From Methylobacter sp. (lineage in GTDB: Bacteria; Pseudomonadota; Gammaproteobacteria; Methylococcales; Methylomonadaceae): a stretch of DNA of 7,668 nucleotides. Under the pieces are notes generated by a model that searched no databases, was not told the DNA's origin, and worked only from the letters and a program-made list of their open reading frames with translations. Below, piece by piece: positions 5,906-7,668 of this stretch (position 1 is the stretch's first letter; each line of letters starts with the position of its first letter). The stretch is from positions 1 to 7,668 of the forward strand of contig JAQTLI010000121.1 of the NCBI GenBank assembly GCA_028714995.1, given 5' to 3'. A program made the position numbers and the translations under genes.

Positions 5906-7668
5906 TTAGCTGGGCATAACGGGATTTAAAGGGTTTTTAGGAACTGTTCCCTGCTTTGCTGCTCCTTGTACCGCTGCTAAGGGTATGCAATTTTGCATGG
6001 CTTCAAGGCTGCTATCAACTGCGTAGATATCGCGTAGCTCATTTAAAAAATCATCAACTGCACTCCAGGTTCCGCCGATATTTTCCATCAAAACTCCGTG
6101 ACGATTGGCATTAATGACGCGAAGTTTTTTGTTTGTTGAACCCAATTTATCGAAGATAGCCGGTGCACTTTTAGCTGAGACTACCGGGTCCTGATCGGCA
6201 TAAATAATCAGGGTCGGCACAATAATCCCCGGTAATAGTGTATCGATATGCGCAATCAGCAGCCTCAGTTCATACAGGGCCCTGACTGGCGTATTACGAT
6301 AATTGATAGTGGGATGTTCAGGTACATTGTCGATAAAGGGCTTTACACCTTCAAAGGCAGAAACCCAACCGACAAGTTTATTGGTTCCATGCAGTAACGG
6401 TACCAGCATAAAGGCGGGATTAACAAACTTTAACGGCACGGAAACGGCAATGACGCCGATTATTTCATGGTGTTGCTCGGCGGCCAGTTTCAGCGCTAAT
6501 GCGCCGCCAGTAGAAAATCCGGCGACGAATATGCGCCGACAATGCACCTTGAGAATACTAAAACCTCTTTGCACGCTACCAAACCAGTCTTCCCAGCGTT
6601 GGTCGCGTAACGCATGGGGTGACGTGCCATGACCTTTTAGCCGTATACCCAATACCGTGTAACCCTGTTTAACCAGATATTCGCCATAATCCCTCAATTC
6701 AGCAGGACTGGCCAACAAGCCGTGTACCAGTAGGATACCGATGCCATTGGCTTGTTCCGGTTGGAAAAAAAAGGGAGACGGGTCTTCAACAGCTGATTCC
6801 AGTTGATTGATTTCGTGAAAGTTTGAGTTTGAATAAGCCTGTTTTTCCCATGCCAGAGTGCGGCATTCGTCCTCAAAATGCCAGGCTGCCAGTTTGGCGG
6901 TATCGGTATTAGCAAATTCGCTGATAGCGGCAATCAGGGTATCGCGAACCATGTGCATAGGTGCGGCCTCGTTATTATAAACCGCAATCGGATTCTCCAG
7001 GCGGATGCTGTCAAAGTCATATTCAGCTAAAAGTTTGGGCAAGAACTGATAACTATTCACCTTGTCTTGAATGAGGCCGGCCTCTTTGGCTGCACCAATA
7101 AAATGATCGAAGCGCTTGTTAGTGGATTTAAGCAGGTCACTGTAATCATCGGGATTTAGCAAGCTTCGGTGCAAATGAATCTCTGTGTTATTTTGCAAAT
7201 TCTTGATGGCGATATACAGGATGGTATAAAACTGGTTTTTTTCAATATGCGTCTGACCCTCGCCAATGTAATACATGATCAGCGTTGCTGCCAGATGACT
7301 TAAATTAATAGTGACATTGGCATAAATCGCTTCCATGTATTGATCGCGGGAACATTGGGCATTTTTTATAAAATATGATCCCAGTAAACGTTGCCTCCAG
7401 TTTTTAGGGGAGGAATGCAGCGTAAAAACATCATCTATCGTCTTAATCCCCGGGGCGACCTTGCTCATCAAATAATGGGTGCGCCAGTCCCATACACAAC
7501 ATGGGCTAACGGGGGTGCCCATGCGTATGTCCATATCAGTATTCTTGAGCATAATATTGCCCTCAATCAGCAATTCCTCGGATTGCCGTAAGCTTAGACC
7601 GCCGGAAAACAGTTCAACGCTTTTAAACAATAAGTTTTCAGAAGAACGAATCGGATAAAAAGTAATAT
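5906..7668 (-). CDS. Acyltransferase-like / alpha-beta hydrolase fusion protein (N-terminus beyond window)
   Basis: 586 residues are visible and the frame is open to the window edge, so the true start lies upstream; numbering here begins at 7666. Residues 300-550 form an alpha/beta hydrolase of the monoacylglycerol lipase/carboxylesterase kind: oxyanion HG (315-316), KGHG (344-347), nucleophile S385 in GFSTGG, D493 in DQDPVV and H523. It should hydrolyse an ester, possibly of a lipid. Residues 1-50 look like the end of a PlsB/PlsC-type acyltransferase domain: a strand ITFYPI, then MDIRMGTPV, matching the usual closing G-x-P-(I/V) strand. Residues 105-250 resemble the helical C-terminal region of glycerol-3-phosphate acyltransferases (NVTINLSHLAATL, then YQFLPKLL and LENPIAVY). 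The catalytic HxxxxD part would be outside the window. No signal peptide can be judged. The TAA stop is at 5908-5906, 45 bp before the thiolase. The acyltransferase end is visibly richer in A+T than the fad genes. The hydrolase call is firm; the acyltransferase reading is inference. Confidence 0.8.
   Translation of the reverse strand, partial: ITFYPIRSSENLLFKSVELFSGGLSLRQSEELLIEGNIMLKNTDMDIRMGTPVSPCCVWDWRTHYLMSKVAPGIKTIDDVFTLHSSPKNWRQRLLGSYFIKNAQCSRDQYMEAIYANVTINLSHLAATLIMYYIGEGQTHIEKNQFYTILYIAIKNLQNNTEIHLHRSLLNPDDYSDLLKSTNKRFDHFIGAAKEAGLIQDKVNSYQFLPKLLAEYDFDSIRLENPIAVYNNEAAPMHMVRDTLIAAISEFANTDTAKLAAWHFEDECRTLAWEKQAYSNSNFHEINQLESAVEDPSPFFFQPEQANGIGILLVHGLLASPAELRDYGEYLVKQGYTVLGIRLKGHGTSPHALRDQRWEDWFGSVQRGFSILKVHCRRIFVAGFSTGGALALKLAAEQHHEIIGVIAVSVPLKFVNPAFMLVPLLHGTNKLVGWVSAFEGVKPFIDNVPEHPTINYRNTPVRALYELRLLIAHIDTLLPGIIVPTLIIYADQDPVVSAKSAPAIFDKLGSTNKKLRVINANRHGVLMENIGGTWSAVDDFLNELRDIYAVDSSLEAMQNCIPLAAVQGAAKQGTVPKNPLNPVMPS

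Noticed and set aside
5939..5952. Short palindrome GGAAC-T-GTTCC followed on the minus strand by an A-rich tract, near the end of the hydrolase gene
   Set aside because: The stem is only 5 bp with a 1-nt loop, lies within coding sequence, and has no T-run on the transcribed strand, so it is not a terminator.
7550..7564. In-frame ATG at 7552 with GAGG 8 nt upstream as the start of the hydrolase gene
   Set aside because: It would cut through the acyltransferase-like strand-loop-strand (ITFYPI to MDIRMGTPV), and the frame stays open to the window edge. It remains possible if the upstream sequence proves non-coding. The TTG at 7630 has even less support.
7580..7668. PilZ domain suggested by the string ELFSGGLSL
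   Set aside because: The string resembles the PilZ (D/N)xSxxG motif, but the flanking ITFYPI and MDIRMGTPV fit the end of an acyltransferase domain better, and the RxxxR motif is not visible.

Overview
The window reads as one stretch of a gammaproteobacterial-type chromosome carrying a fatty-acid beta-oxidation operon. All four genes lie on the minus strand, so transcription runs from high to low coordinates. The strongest taxonomic hint is the last gene, a close match in layout and motifs to the long, membrane-tethered FadE of Escherichia coli and relatives. Base composition is moderate, and there are no tRNAs, rRNAs, phage genes or insertion sequences. I cannot name a genus. A methanotroph-like or other environmental gammaproteobacterium is possible, but that is only an impression.

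In transcription order the layout is as follows. (1) 7668-5906: a large protein whose start lies outside the window. Its C-terminal half is an alpha/beta hydrolase with a complete Ser-Asp-His triad. Its N-terminal half resembles the C-terminal part of a PlsB/PlsC-type acyltransferase. (2) 5860-4721: a thiolase (FadA type). (3) 4721-2343: a bifunctional 3-hydroxyacyl-CoA dehydrogenase/enoyl-CoA hydratase with the dehydrogenase first and the hydratase last, as in Bacillus FadN. (4) 2327-1: acyl-CoA dehydrogenase FadE, whose last few dozen residues lie beyond the window. The gaps are 45 bp, a 1-bp overlap (TAGTG) and 15 bp, and each of the three internal genes has its own good Shine-Dalgarno sequence. 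No stretch over 300 bases lacks a gene.

Together genes 2-4 give every step of one beta-oxidation turn: FadE makes the enoyl-CoA, the FadN-like protein hydrates it and oxidises the hydroxyacyl-CoA, and the thiolase releases acetyl-CoA. The hydrolase/acyltransferase at the head could supply or recycle acyl chains, and its fused architecture is the most interesting thing here. No acyl-CoA synthetase (FadD), transporter (FadL), ETF gene, dedicated regulator, terminator or convincing promoter is visible. The operon probably begins upstream of position 7668.
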